Positions 36,301-48,000 are shown, counted from the first letter of the stretch. The stretch: DNA of 64,000 bases from Ooceraea biroi (GCF_003672135.1 NC_039508.1:12287945-12351944); one strand, 5' to 3'. Notes: generated from the letters alone by a model not told the origin. Translations and numbers: made by a program.

Positions 36301-38994
36301 TTTTCTTATAAGCTTTTTACTATTAAGGTTTGTGAAGAGAGAATAAAATTAGTCTCTTATTTCTGTACATAAATTTGAATGGCATATATGTGAATAAAAA
36401 TTGTAGTGCTTTTTTCGGAAACTTTAACGAACTATTAACAGCACGTACCAAAATGAAGAGAGAAACACGCATTAGGATTGTATATTTTTATATATGCACA
36501 TAAAAGGGTAAAAGCAGAGTTGCACAAATCACGCCATTAGGCGAGTGCATTAACGCCTCGTATTTGTAATTATTACGTTAACGCGTAATCGCGCTTACTA
36601 CCGTGATGCTGTAGCATACGCCATGCATTTTCACAGAATATTCGTGCACGACGCGCCGTTAATTATCATTTCCGCAAATAAAAAGTACAAATAACTAAAA
36701 GTAAATTGCGAGCGAGATGACGTTCGCGCATCGCGCGCGAACTCACCGTCGATATTCCGCGCGCAGAAAAACGTCGTTCGCGCGTTATTTTCCCGTGTTG
36801 TGTCAAAAAAAATATTTTCCCTCGCCACGCGACGCGGAGCTTCACGAGCGAAGAACGAGAATGCGCTCCGCAAAAATCCCGTAAATTCCCACGATTCAAA
36901 GAAATACCGTAATACCATTCCGTGCGATTTTTCCCTCGGTCCTCGGAGGGCGAAACAAAGTATCGGAAGTGAAATAAAGAAAACGGCGGAGCAATAATAA
37001 GACCGCCGGTTAAAAATAAGAAGCACCGCCGAAATTAATTACACCTCCGTCTAATCCCCCTCAAGCGGCTCTCCCTTTTTAATTCCCGACGAACAAAAGA
37101 GCCAGCACTCTTTAATGCTCGCGCGGAGACCCCGTTCCGTATATACACTATTATATAATCAACTTAGGGAAGCTCAGTCGAAAGAAATGCCGCGATTCTG
37201 CTGTCGCTTTAGGAATCTGCAGCAACGGGATAGTGAGAAAGAAACGGTCAAAGGAATCGTTCAAGTTCAATTGGTAAAAGACAAGAGCACTCCGCATAAA
37301 GAAAGTACCGTTCCAACGCAAGCAACAACGGAATATTTTAAGTTCCTCCCTGAGGACGCAAACAATAAATATGACGCGTTGCGCATTTCAGGGTAACCAT
37401 CGCCTGACGAATCCTCAGTGCTTTCCATCGGGACGAAAAGCCCGAGGCCCGGTTACTTATTGCGGCCACGGCTGCATCCGACTGTGCGCGCGGGATGAAG
37501 CGGGACGCGGGAGGATGGACGCGGCGTGCCCGAGTAAATCACGGTGGATTTAAGTGGATTCTACAAACTCCCTCGCGCCGGGACTACCCCCGACGATGTA
37601 TCGTCCTCGTAGGGTCGTTGCGGCGCCGCACCACCGCAGCGCGGATATAACGGGGTAAGAGATTCAGAGCGAGCGGGAACGGCCGGCGCTCTCGCCGCGC
37701 GAGCGAGGTAACATCCGTTGCGTCTTACGGCCGCGGCTTACAGCGGAACTTCGTCGGTGCGGAGCAAAGCTCAAGCTCGGAGAGTGGCGGATTACTCGGT
37801 CGAAGGGCCTAAGGCCTGGCCGCATAAAAGGGCCTCAAGATAAATTATACGCGGCTTACGTAGCACGCGGCACTTCGGATCGAGAATGCAGTCTAGATGC
37901 AGTCTCTCTTGAGACGAACAAAAAAGGATTCGATTTTGTTTGATCATCCAGGTTTTATAATAAATCAATTTGTTATCGTATGCAATATCATGTCAATTCT
38001 CTCTGTAACTCTTGCGACGTGCATCAAATTTTTATAATTCGTAAACTGGAAAAATTACAGAGTCGTTTCGACGAAAAGGTATGATAACTTTACGAGTTAC
38101 TTAAAGAAAGTACAAATGGCAAATATTTTTTGATAATTCGAGCAAACAACCTATAAAATATTATATACGACTCTTATATCGACCATCTAACCGTAAGTAC
38201 CTTCATATTTACATCATATTCCGCAGTAAGTATACCAACGGTATTTCCGCTTCGACGTAACGGTTCGGCACACTCGCCACCGCCAGAACAAACAATATCG
38301 CAGAGGTTGTACGACATTGGAAGAATTTCCGTGGCTTCCTCATGAAAGTCATGCGGTTGGAGGCAACGCCCGCGATCGTGAACGAGTTTCCTTTACTCTT
38401 TTTTCGGGCCCTTCAATCTCGTCCTTTCTCTCGTCACGACGTCGGTGTGACGCGGCTCTCTCGCCGTCACGGTGGTCCATTTCGCTTCCTACACCCTTCC
38501 CGGTGGGTCTTCCATCGAATTATGAGAACCGCCGTGGATCTCGCCCGGGCTCGGAAATACGGTGACGTCCGGATGACATCGTGAGAGGGTCGATAAGGAT
38601 AAACGCTGGAAGAGCGATCAGAAATTTCCCGCCCGAGAGGGAAAGAGAGACGAGACACTGAAATGTCGCGTCGCTAGCTTCTCCGGATATTCGACCTAAC
38701 TTTTCGATATTTGAATAATTTGATCCATTCTTTAGCATAAATTGTGGCCACACGTTAAACGATGCGAAAATAGATTATTCATGATGTTAAAAAGAGTTTC
38801 GTGCGAACCTCTTATTTTTTATATTTAACGTGCTGCGTCATTGTTTCAAACAATCTAATTTTAGATATGATTTCAAACTATTTAATTTTAGATATGAGAT
38901 ATCTAATGCGCAAGAATAACAAGAAAAGGACTCACTCACATAAGCAAAGTTGCAGGATCGCGGCGAGAAGGGCTGCGAGTTTCCGCGCTGCCAT
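12024..38994 (-). CDS. DIP-type (Dpr-interacting, lachesin-like) Ig-domain adhesion protein, eight coding exons
   Basis: The exons in transcript order are 38994-38940, 26605-26490, 25789-25604, 22253-22067, 16322-16191, 14148-14029, 12837-12667 and 12361-12024. They total 1305 nt (434 aa) with phases that agree at every junction. A signal peptide (about 1-19) is followed by Ig1 (C48-C109, W60), Ig2 (C152-C206, W164) and Ig3 (C249-C306, W261). A low-complexity tail follows, and then a C-terminal hydrophobic run ([15 protein letters not shown]) fitting GPI anchoring. Diagnostic stretches include INTDPM-like [19 protein letters not shown]-like IPPDI, YLCIASN and PPSVSKRYS, all typical of the DIP family. 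Family knowledge: DIPs sit on neuron surfaces and bind Dpr proteins to guide synaptic pairing and survival. I cannot say which DIP this is. Sequons NHT (35) and NLT (290) are visible. Intron 1 is 12.3 kb. Confidence 0.9.
12667..12837 (-). CDS. DIP exon 7: C-terminal half of Ig3
   Basis: The acceptor is TTCCTATTTAG. The exon encodes [17 protein letters not shown], then [18 protein letters not shown] and [17 protein letters not shown]306 closes Ig3, and NLT is a sequon. The donor GTACGA at 12666 leaves one base for a split Glu codon. Confidence 0.9.
12838..14028 (-). other. DIP intron 6
   Basis: This is AT-rich intron sequence. It contains a 20-bp direct tandem duplication beginning AAAGGAATTT at 13901-13920 and 13921-13940, the second copy diverged at its end. 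Nothing coding is seen. Confidence 0.7.
14029..14148 (-). CDS. DIP exon 6: N-terminal half of Ig3
   Basis: The acceptor is GATTGTTTCAG. The exon encodes [18 protein letters not shown], then [21 protein letters not shown], with the first Ig3 cysteine C249 and W261. The exon is 120 nt, in phase 1 at both ends, with donor GTGAGA. Confidence 0.9.
14149..16190 (-). other. DIP intron 5
   Basis: The intron is mostly AT-rich, with a CpG-rich block at about 14600-14950. A 116-aa open frame at 15389-15739 has no recognisable features and is read as chance. Confidence 0.65.
16191..16322 (-). CDS. DIP exon 5: C-terminal half of Ig2
   Basis: The acceptor is a pyrimidine-rich CTTCTTCTTGATTTGCAG. The exon encodes [24 protein letters not shown] and [19 protein letters not shown] in sequence, closing Ig2 with C206. 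The donor is GTAGGT at 16190. The VPPSVSKRY motif is highly characteristic of DIPs. Confidence 0.92.
16346..16384. repeat. Short tandem duplication
   Basis: TTATCATTATCATTGCG occurs twice, in a copy pair about 20 bp apart. It lies in DIP intron 4 within 65 bp of the exon 5 acceptor. Confidence 0.8.
19395..19429. repeat. TA microsatellite at the mariner insertion site
   Basis: A TA-rich tract directly abuts the left end of the mariner element, consistent with insertion into a TA dinucleotide. Confidence 0.85.
19430..20529 (-). mobile_element. Mariner-type transposon, internally deleted, 151-bp terminal inverted repeats
   Basis: The element starts CAGGGTGTCCCGGGTT and ends with its inverse. 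It is flanked by TA on both sides (19428-19429 and 20530-20531), the usual Tc1/mariner target duplication. The inverted repeats are 19430-19580 and 20379-20529. By eye they differ at only one position (near 19554/20404), so the insertion looks recent. Between them lies a minus-strand transposase remnant. It sits in intron 4 of the DIP gene with its transposase in the same orientation as the host gene. At 1.1 kb it is shorter than a complete mariner with repeats this long would be. Confidence 0.9.
19617..20223 (-). pseudogene. Mariner-like transposase remnant (frameshift and internal deletion)
   Basis: The reading begins at ATG 20223 ([17 protein letters not shown]) and shifts frame near 20171-20173. 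It continues as [19 protein letters not shown], a helix-turn-helix-like N-terminus. After LRNLGSFRP and a short stretch, it runs directly into [19 protein letters not shown] and [18 protein letters not shown], the second and third catalytic Asp regions of a DDE transposase. It stops at TAA 19619-19617. The whole is about 200 codons, against roughly 350 for intact relatives. The segment with the first catalytic Asp is therefore missing, and the copy cannot encode an active enzyme. Counting residues, 41 lie between the last two Asp, which points to a DD41D-type (rosa-like) mariner. That subfamily call is inference. Confidence 0.85.
22067..22253 (-). CDS. DIP exon 4: N-terminal half of Ig2
   Basis: The acceptor is CTTGGTTCCAG. 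The exon encodes [29 protein letters not shown] and [10 protein letters not shown], which match the Ig1-Ig2 linker and the first sheet of Ig2 in DIPs. The donor GTAAGC at 22066 was preferred because it gives phase 1 and a family-like junction (KQ-SIKSF). Reading on would add a Cys-rich stretch not seen in the family. Confidence 0.88.
22254..25603 (-). other. DIP intron 3
   Basis: The intron contains AT-rich sequence, a CpG-rich block at 23500-23800, a triple CAGCTG run at 24946-24963 and a CpG-rich stretch at 25020-25260. I saw no coding exon. Confidence 0.65.
24942..24967. repeat. CTGCAG hexamer repeat forming three abutting CAGCTG E-boxes
   Basis: CAGCTG occurs at 24946-24951, 24952-24957 and 24958-24963 without spacing, each preceded by G. 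GCAGCTG is the known core bound by proneural bHLH dimers. It lies in intron 3 of a neural adhesion gene. Function is not shown, and a simple-repeat origin is equally possible. Confidence 0.6.
25604..25789 (-). CDS. DIP exon 3: C-terminal half of Ig1
   Basis: The acceptor is GTGTTCCAG. The exon encodes [15 protein letters not shown], then [16 protein letters not shown] and [18 protein letters not shown]60, the Tyr corner and C109 complete the Ig fold. The exon is 186 nt, in phase 0 at both ends, with donor GTGAGC. Confidence 0.92.
26490..26605 (-). CDS. DIP exon 2: N-terminal half of Ig1
   Basis: The acceptor is GATGTTTCAG. The exon encodes [18 protein letters not shown] and then [17 protein letters not shown], which includes the first Ig1 cysteine (C48) and an N-glycosylation sequon. 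The donor GTACAA at 26489 is in phase 0. The break after YK and before VAW is the usual DIP/lachesin intron position. Confidence 0.88.
26606..38939 (-). other. DIP intron 1 (12.3 kb)
   Basis: The intron alternates AT-rich DNA with CpG-rich blocks at about 26880-27660, 28260-29250, 30000-31400, 31700-32200, 32780-33300, 36650-37000 and 37400-37880. The blocks generate many short chance open frames on both strands. Small repeats include CCCGGGT triplets (about 27400-27420), a GAC run (about 30313-30331) and a 27-bp tandem duplication (38844-38897). I did not recognise an exon or RNA gene. Large first introns of this kind often hold enhancers, which I cannot identify here. Confidence 0.6.
38844..38897. 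repeat. 27-bp tandem duplication next to DIP exon 1
   Basis: TTTCAAACAATCTAATTTTA and its continuation GATATGA (38844-38870) are repeated at 38871-38897 with two differences. The repeat lies about 40 nt inside intron 1 from the exon 1 donor. Confidence 0.85.
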
Positions 38995-39042
38995 GAGAGT
39001 CGACCAGTTTTCTGATGAGTCTTTGGGACACCAGTCGGCGAT
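38940..39042 (-). CDS. DIP exon 1: 5' UTR end and signal peptide
   Basis: On the minus strand, a good acceptor (TTTCTTTTTATTCCCAG, intron side of 39043) precedes about 48 nt of 5' UTR. ATG then follows at 38994-38992. The peptide [18 protein letters not shown] is a textbook signal sequence. The donor GTGAGTGAG starts at 38939. One base of a Cys codon carries over and fits exon 2 exactly. The acceptor implies at least one further non-coding exon upstream (above 39043), which I could not find. Confidence 0.75.
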
Positions 39043-42000
39043 CTGGGAATAAAAAGAAAACATTGTTGCATTTATCAAGAAACGCTGTAATCCTTACCAC
39101 AATTTTTTACTCAGTTTGCCTTAATGAGAAAAAGTAATCTCATAAACTTTGCGCAATTAATCATAATTGATAGACATTCCAATGATCGTTATGAACTGAA
39201 GCAGTTCGCAACAGTTTCCGTCACGAGAAATTTGTTTTTCGCTATAATCCTCACGCATCTCTTTCCCTGCTTTCTACTTCATCTTCAAGTCGCTAAAAGA
39301 GGGAGAAAGAGTCCATTTTAATTATCGTCCGTCTTAACTCTCCCGATACCCTCGATGTCCCAGAGGTGAAAGAGTTAGTAAAGAAGAAGAAGGAAGCAGT
39401 CGAGAGGATGGCACAGCGGAAATGAAGGGAGAGAGAGAGAGAGAAACAGAGAGAAACAGAGAGATCGAAAGTAGCTTCGAAGCAAACTAACCGCAACGCC
39501 AGGGGCTCGCCGACTGTAATTAATGACCATCCCGTAGTTATCCTATCACCAATTAAAGGAGTCACGTCGAGAGAGGAGGCGCCTCTCGTTATTTCGACGG
39601 CGTTGAAAATCGCGCAGGCGTCGTGCACGTGCCCGATTAACGCGCGGTTCAACTCTAATAAACGGGCGCATGAACAATGAAGCGTAAAAGCCGATTAAGC
39701 ATCAGCGAAGTGCACGCGAGTTTCTATCGCACGATTCCTCAGGATTCTCCAGACTGAGGAGATAAAGAGGAAAAGAAAGTTATTGTATTAGAAAAATAAA
39801 ATAGCGGTAGAAACAAAAAGAGTGCAGAAGAATAACTAGAAAACGTAAGAACGCGCTAAGTGAATGATTCCATTTTAATGATCCACATATTAAATTGATA
39901 TGACGGAGATGGAAATAATTCAGAGAAATGGAAGAGAAATGTATGCATTTTATTAGTAACGAAATTGCCCAAGAGCACACAGCACAAACAACGCAAGCGG
40001 AATAATATGGCACGCTTTTAGGAAGTCACGAGTTGTCTGCAAAGATACACTTAATCCTCGTCGCATTCAAAGTAACGGAAGCTGTATTTTCCAAGGTGGA
40101 TGGATGTTGAATGATACCAGCAGCACAAATCCGCAGTTTCTCTTATCAGATTACTGCTTGTCTGAACTTTCCAAACACCGTTGTGAAAGTAAATATCATC
40201 TCGAAGAACTTCAACTTTGTGAACTCACATCTTAGACATCTTCAATCTTACGACAAAGATTTTTGTTTATTAAATAATACATTCAAACATTACGCATACG
40301 CTAAAAATTACAAGATCGCGAATAAGAAAAACATACAAACACACAGTAAAACTATAATACTGATTTGATACTATTGTGATTCAGTATCTATAATGAATAA
40401 AATAAAATTAATATATTTTTCAATTTTTATGAAAAAACTGAAATATTATTATAATTCTAATGAAAGAATGAAGGAATATTCAAGGTGTCTTTTCCTCTCC
40501 GCGCAGTTCTTGCATCTTCACACCAGACAACGCATTGTTCTTTCCGCGCCGTTGCCGTAATCGCGCTTTTTTCTCGTCAGCGGAACATCCCCCGACTCAT
40601 TCCATGATGTCGATAAAACCGCGGATGAGGAATTTTTATTCCCTCGCATGTCACGCGATGAAAGAAAGTGTCGACGCGCGGCCATCGATCCCGCACAAGC
40701 CGCACCTGTTCCCAACGCAAATCAATCTGCAATCCGCTATCACCCCCGCAACCTCTGCGATGCACTAATAGTACGATCAGAGTTAGGCACGTAAAAAAGG
40801 GTGTGTCAATCCGTATTTTGGCCAAATGTATCCCGCACATAATGGCTGTTAGTTTACAGGATAATCAATTCAAAAGTCAAGTTAAGCGAGAAATTTTGCA
40901 CAACTTCTTTTAATATATCTTTTATTAATAGCTAGCTAACAATGACGATAAGTATGAAATATTTATTTTACAGTGTTCCACACTTATAGTATTTTCAAGA
41001 ATAGGTTCATTCGTCCAATTATAAAAACATAAAAGGTGCACAGAAATCTTTCGATTCCGCGCGCGCGAAAGTCGTGACATTTCGCGACTAATGGAGAGAG
41101 AAACAAGTTTCACGCGGCAGGCCTCTAAAATTTTATTGTACACTCTCTTCGTGCACGAGCGAAATCCCCTGTCCGCGTCGAGTTTGCATGAAAACGCGAA
41201 TAAGCGTCACACAGCCGTCGACGACGCGTTCGCAGCGCGGTGCGCACTCCGGGCTTCATCCCCTAAACGAACATCGCTCTCTCGTGGCCAATCCATGCTG
41301 TCCCGCACATCCATCCCGACATGCCGTCATGCCACCAACGGCCGGCGACGCGATGCCCATAAAGCATCAAAACGGCGCTTCGTTGCGGCAGCTTTATGGC
41401 GTAACAGCCGATGCACGGCGGATCGATTCGCTATTTGTCAGCAGTCATCTCGGAAGACAATCCACGCTCGGTTGGTGCATCGAGGTGAGTTTCAGACGAG
41501 GAGGAGGAGCAGGAGGAGCGTTACCATGTCGAAGAAAAATGGAAGAGAGCGGAGGGGAAAGCGGAAGGGGATGGTTATAGGGGGCACAGTCGGAAAGGCG
41601 CGATTGATTTATTGCAAAAAGAGGCCGCGGTAAGTGGACTATTTTTCAATAAATCGTTCGAGAACGAGAAAGAGAGAGGGAGAGAGAGAGAGCGAACGAT
41701 GGACGCGCGAGCGGTCGGACGGGCGGGCGGTTGGGTGGTAGCCGATGGAAAAATGGAATTTCCCCGTGGGAAAATGGAATTTTGAGCGCACCGAGAGAGC
41801 CTTCGCGAGGAGTGCCAGCCGTCATACGTGCCTCAGTCACCCTCCGATGATTTCGCGGGTGTTTCGATACTCTCGCGAGCGAAGTGGGGTGGTTACGTAC
41901 GGGTGAGATACGTGCGGGGCGGGCGAAAAGGGGTGAGAGTGGGCGGGAGGAAGAGAGAGGGAGAGGTGTGGGACGCACACTGTAAGTTATGACTTTCGTC

Positions 42001-45000
42001 TCGCTCCCGCCATCGCAGCCGCACCGACGGGCTCTATGAATGTATGCATGAGATACGAACTTTATGCTTTATGCATTGAACGCGCTGGCGATAAGAAGTC
42101 GCGCGCGCATGGCCAACGCGACGCCACGTTTCGTGTTGGCGAGTGTACCCAAAGAGAGAGGAAGAGAGAGAGAGAGAAAAAACAGCTTCTTTCAGTTGTC
42201 AATCCAGATTGACACGATCTATTGATTAGTCATGCCCGGTTTAATTTGCATGCGAGATCACAGCGGGAATAATTAGACCAAGGGCAAGACGAGTAAACTC
42301 CAATCCAGCTTTTTAATTTGATATTTGTAATTTGATGTCAAAAATTTCGATCGAAGAACAAATAGTATGTCTACTATTATTTTACTGGTTGCTGATACGC
42401 ATATTGTAGAAGTCATCGTTAGTCATGTGCAACAATTACGTGCGCTATCGTTGATCGTATAATATCATACATATCGAATATCACGAGAATGATAACGAGT
42501 GATTATCTTAATACGTCGGCATGAATAACTTAATTCCTTTTTATAATTAAAAGCGACAGGAAATGAGAAGGTTTTAATTTGCGAAACAAGAGATGAATAC
42601 AGAGGCAGAAATGTGTAACAAAGTCTTGCGCTTAACTTGATTTCAAGTGATTTGATTTTAATCGGATTTTAACTCCGGACTTTGCTACTGAGACATTGAA
42701 TGCTGAAAATGAAGAAGTTGTGAAAAATTCTAGCTGAAAAGAGATTCAAGTTGAAAATATCCGTAATCCGAGATGAGGTACCGCGATCTCTCAGACGACT
42801 TATAGATACATCCGCGATCGATTGCGGTCTTCTCTGGAGACTAATCTCTACGACGATCACCGTATAGTCGACTGCAAATGAAATTTAGCAATTTTTCAGA
42901 GTTATCCTTCAGATATCGCATTCGAGTGATTTCGCGCGTATTAAGGAGCAATCAATCAGTTTCTTAGATAATGATGCGTCCGATAATATCTCGGATAACG
43001 AGAATACATATTCCAGTATTCGGATAACGTCCGAAAAAGCTAACTATACAGCAAACTATTATACTACATACAGATGTTTCCTATCAAAGTACACGGACGA
43101 CATTTAATAGAACCGTACTAACATCGTTCGTGTGCTATCAGTACATGCAGGCACGCTTTGAAAACGGCGTCGCTTTTAATCGCGAGCTATAAAGCCCGTA
43201 AGCTTTGGCGCGCATTCGTGCGGGAGGTGCGGAGAGCGCCGGTGAGATGGGGGATGGAAGTCTACCCCCGCGGAACCGTTTATAGACAAGAACGCGCACG
43301 ATCGGACGATTACTCTCGGCGCGGGGCGCCCTGCGGCGGTAATAACTGTCTCCGCTCGAAATGAAGAGACAGTTAATCTAATCTTCGCAGTAACGACAGC
43401 CCGCGCCCCGGGATTTATTCGTTCGTAACGACGTAAACCGTACAAATTGACGACCGGCACACGCCGTCCTAATTGCTTTCCGTGCCTCTCCACCGGTACG
43501 CGTGATAAATCCTTAAACATTAATTCGATTGTTAGGCGTGCACGCGGGCACCTGCGCTCGTACCGCTCGTCCACGACACATTCTTCGTCCCATGGTACCA
43601 CCGCTTGTATCTATGGAATCGAGTATCCTGGCCTCGTAAACGTAGAACGCTGCTAACACGTTTTGAATTTTTAGCAGTTTCGACGTCGTAATGGATTCTC
43701 CGGGTGCGCTCCTCGAAATATCGATGTCGCTTTAGAATTATTTTATGCCCTTCTCATTGCGATATTTGTTTTGCCAAGCTACGCGAATAAATACATTTTA
43801 TTGAACTGTATCATTACTGTAATTGTTGCCCCATATTAATTGCTACAGGTCTCAGAGAAAGAGGGAGAGAAAGACAGAGCGTCTCTAAATGCCGCCTGGA
43901 ATTTAATTCAAACAAGCACAATGCCTTAATTCATTTTGCCGTCACGGCGCATTTTGCGCAAGCCGTTATCGTCGGGTAATCGATTTTATCAGGACAATTT
44001 CGTTGCCCCTTTCGGTATCTGTCACCTCGCGCAGATTAATATGCTCCATAATTCCGCCGCCATTAACGAAGGGGGTAGTGCACATTGCGGTAATAAAAAC
44101 AACGTGATTATTAAAAAGTCGCGTGTGCTCGTGCGACAACGACGTACGTGTTTTCGCCTTCCACATGACGTGCCAATTATATTTTTAAAAGCTCCCTCGC
44201 CGGGGCATCCGCGTTTAGTGGCCATACACGCACGCACGTACGGGCAATATAAAGGGAACCGTGCTCTCTTCAAGTACCACACCGCAGGACGGCGAACGTT
44301 GTTACGCGACAAAGTACGCGCACTTTTAGCCGCAATTCCGTGTCATTTCACCACCGTTAATGAATATGGTGCAGACGGGATAGAAAAGGGAGCTGGAGGA
44401 AGAAGAGAATGTTCTCTCTCTCTCTCTCTTTCCCTTTCGCGCAGAGAAAATGCGATCGAGAAGGATCATTTCACGGCTAGCGGCGAAAGCAAGTTCAACT
44501 TCGTAACGCGAACCCGCATCACAGAAGGCCGGCTAAGCCGCGCTTAGCAACTCGCTTGTGGAAAATTTGAAGTACGCGGGGAATTCCTACGGAGGGGGAG
44601 GGAAAAGGGCCCGTGGAATTTCTACCGTGTGGCCCGAGGTACATTATGCAACAGAATCGGAACTCTTTCGCGGAGCTCCGGTTAATTTCTCTCGAGTCAT
44701 ATATATGTACGTAGTTCGCCCGGAAGAGACTTCGCTCGGGGGTGATACTCGGATACCCGGATACTAGAATGGAAGCTGAGTCAAGATGGCGTGAGACGAA
44801 CGAGTCCGTCCGAGTTAATTCGTCGGACGACTTTCTTGTTACATGTACTCTTTTCTTATACTTTAGATGTTGTATTTAAATGTATGTGAAAGTAGTGTTC
44901 GTAATTTGGAGCGATTTGTTAACTTTGTGAGCGTACTGATGCTTGGTTGACGATTTAAAAGATCTCGAGTTTTACAATCGCACGTCAATCATATTTATTT

Positions 45001-48000
45001 CCGATTTTTTCACAATCCTACGCTGTTGTGGTAAAAATGGGGGCTCACCAAAAGTCGCATATAACGACCGTTCATTAATCTTGAAATCGAGGCAAGAAGT
45101 CAGATCCACGCGAACCGTTCGAAATGCAACTCGATATGCCTGATGCAGGTCTCCCCGTCGACAGCCGCCGAGGTGTGCCGCGACATATAAAACGGCATAT
45201 ATTTAATTCGAAATAACAATGGCGCGGCTCTGTCGCGGACACTTCGGCGGCGATTAAACGGCTCCAATTTGAAAGGTAAAACCACCAAATTTGATTTCGC
45301 GTGCGTTTCTATGCGCCGAAATCCCTCACTGTCAGCTTCGCGCTCGGCACCCACCACCGAACGGGAAATAACGCACAGCCACCAGTTCCGAGCGCGTACG
45401 AAATAATCGTGTGAGAATAATGGACGTGTGGTGGCGAAACTGGAACGTGGCCAATGAAGACGGAAAGTTTTTCCGTTATCCAAAATTTTTCAGTCATCAT
45501 CAGAATAAATCGGTCCTGTCCGGTTACATGTCATGTACCGTAATCATTGCAGTATACGTAAAAAAATCATAAAAAGAGAATTTGAGAAATCAAAATTCAT
45601 TTGTTGCTAAATTTTTGCCACTATTGAATCATACATCATATGTTACGATATGATGAATGATAATTTATTAAATTTGCATTGTCAAAAAATAATACAACAT
45701 TCCGTCTTTATATGAGACTAAAATAACAGGATTGTAAATTAATCTGTCGTTGCTGAAGTTGTTCACATAATTAATTGATGCGGCGCTTAGAATCGCAGAT
45801 GCGGTGCGGAGTGTAAAAAGGAGTATAGGTACGCCGAGAGTTAATGTTGCATGAAGACGGGCTTTTTTACGAGAAATTTCAACAAGTTCGGTCGTTTATG
45901 GAAAATCAACCGTTCTGTTTTTTTTTCCTCTCGGCATTTGATCGGGCATCCATCAATCTGCCGTACAACAGCTCTCATCTTACTGCTAATATACTCGCTG
46001 TTATGTGTGTTCGCCGGAAATCGGAGTCTGCGATTAATGTCTCGTGACATTGTCACGGTATTGTTCACCGGCATATTGCACGATGCACGCCAGGTTTACA
46101 GATGTAATTGCGATGTTTACGTCCTGCGAACGTAAACTAATGTAATGCTATCCCCGGCCTGGGAATTTCCGGAATTTCTTAGGACCCGACGTAATTCGTT
46201 CGCTGTCGCGGTCTGCGAGCACGGAGACGCGAACTGGCGTTGCCCGACGGCGCAATCTAAGAAAATAAGCGGCGATCTATCGGACGGAAAATTACACCCA
46301 GAATTGAAGATCGCGAGGGCGAAAGAGTCTCAAGAGTATGGAAAATCTCGAGTCAAGAGGTGAAAGTGCTTAGCAATCAAAAGAGAGATGTTCCGTATAA
46401 AGTAAAATGTGTGATCGCAGTTTTCGCGAGATACGAGATTGGATATTTATTGGCTCATATTGGTCACTTTTGGAGAGCACAAAATTTCAAACATAAAAAG
46501 ATGATATCAGAAAAATGTATACAATTTTCATAAATTCAAAAGTATCTTTTGACATTCATATTTTGGCAACGTGTTTCCTTTATCGGATAATCCTCGAGAC
46601 TGCGAATTGTCCATTGGCAAACACGACGCAGCGTTTGAAACATTTTTGTTAATTTTGCACAATTTTTGTTAACGTTAAACCTGCAATATTGAGCTGCACA
46701 GCTCAGGTGACAGTCGCCGCTGGCCGAATAAATCTTTCCATTCAATGCGCGCATTACAGGGCCGGTTCTATTTACTCTCGTCTCGACGCCGCGTCTCTTC
46801 TATTTCCGAATACACAACTAAACATCCCCGAATGTCTTTTGCATTTCGTGAGCTTTTACGAGAAATGGAACGCTCGCCTGCATTCACGGAATGAAAACCT
46901 CGTCCCGCCACTTGTAACGAAATATCGTGCGAAATGGAACATCCGACTGACAATTATTAACCGGCCAATTTTTCCGCACGGGAGACGCGACGGTGAACGC
47001 AATATCTCTTAAATATTCCAATATTTGATATTTGATACCGAACTTTAGTATTTTTATCTCAAGCTTTACATAGAAGCTATCCTTCTTCGATGGAAATTCA
47101 TTGACGTCCTTGCTTTATTTAACTAGATATAAAAAACTATTTCAGAATTTTTATTAATTTTCATAATTCTAATGCTTAGACTGTAAATTCTATATTACAA
47201 GGTTCAATGCCATCATAATTTATAATGTAATAAAATAATTTATATTTTTACTGGCCCCTATGAGAAAAGAATCTGTCGACTCTCTTCCGGAATGTTACAG
47301 AAGAAAACAGCAAATACCAACTTGCGACACAATGTAAAGCTGGGGAACATTATGTCTAACTCAATCAGTCGATTATATTGCCTTCTACCATATCAGAGAC
47401 CGCGACATCGCGCAACACGCCTACCTCGTTTCTTCCGAGAGCAATCTGCGCGGGCTGCGAACGACCGTGAGACGCAGCGTGTGTGTCGGTCGCACTCAGC
47501 CGCGGGTCGTTTGATAAATTTTATGGAATCGGTGAAAGAACGATATTTTGAACCAACAGCGTGCACACACCGCGTAAGTGTGTTTCCCACGAGCGTTTCC
47601 TCCTCCTACTGTTCGGCGTTTGTACCTGGTCGTGACAGGTGGATCGCAGTTATTCAGCCGGGTGATACGGCAACCGGTTACTCCCTCGTACACATGCCCC
47701 GACCCACTTCCATCCCCTGTCCTCGCACCCTGCGGATGGTGACCTCGGTTTACACGGCTCCAAAAATCGCTCACCTTTTACTACTCTATTAAATGTACAC
47801 GAGAAGTATTTGTGGATATGAGAGGAATCAAATAATACGATCTGATAATTCTACTAGATAATAATAAAATATTCAAGTCGAAAAAAAACTCTCCAACAAG
47901 ACTTTAAATCAGTATAACTTTAAATCAGTAAAAGATATATATATACATCAGATACCACTTTATAATGACGATAATTGACAGATATGAATCTCAGGAATCC

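Noticed and set aside
41091..41633. 180-codon plus-strand open frame with an overlapping 130-codon frame
   Set aside because: The peptide is Arg/Ser-rich without recognisable features, and two frames are open at once, as expected from CpG-rich non-coding DNA.
43936..44547. 203-codon plus-strand open frame, the longest in the upstream region
   Set aside because: It runs through a CT microsatellite (a Ser-Leu repeat), shows no domain or family motif, and overlapping frames on the other strand are also open. GC-rich DNA makes such frames common here.
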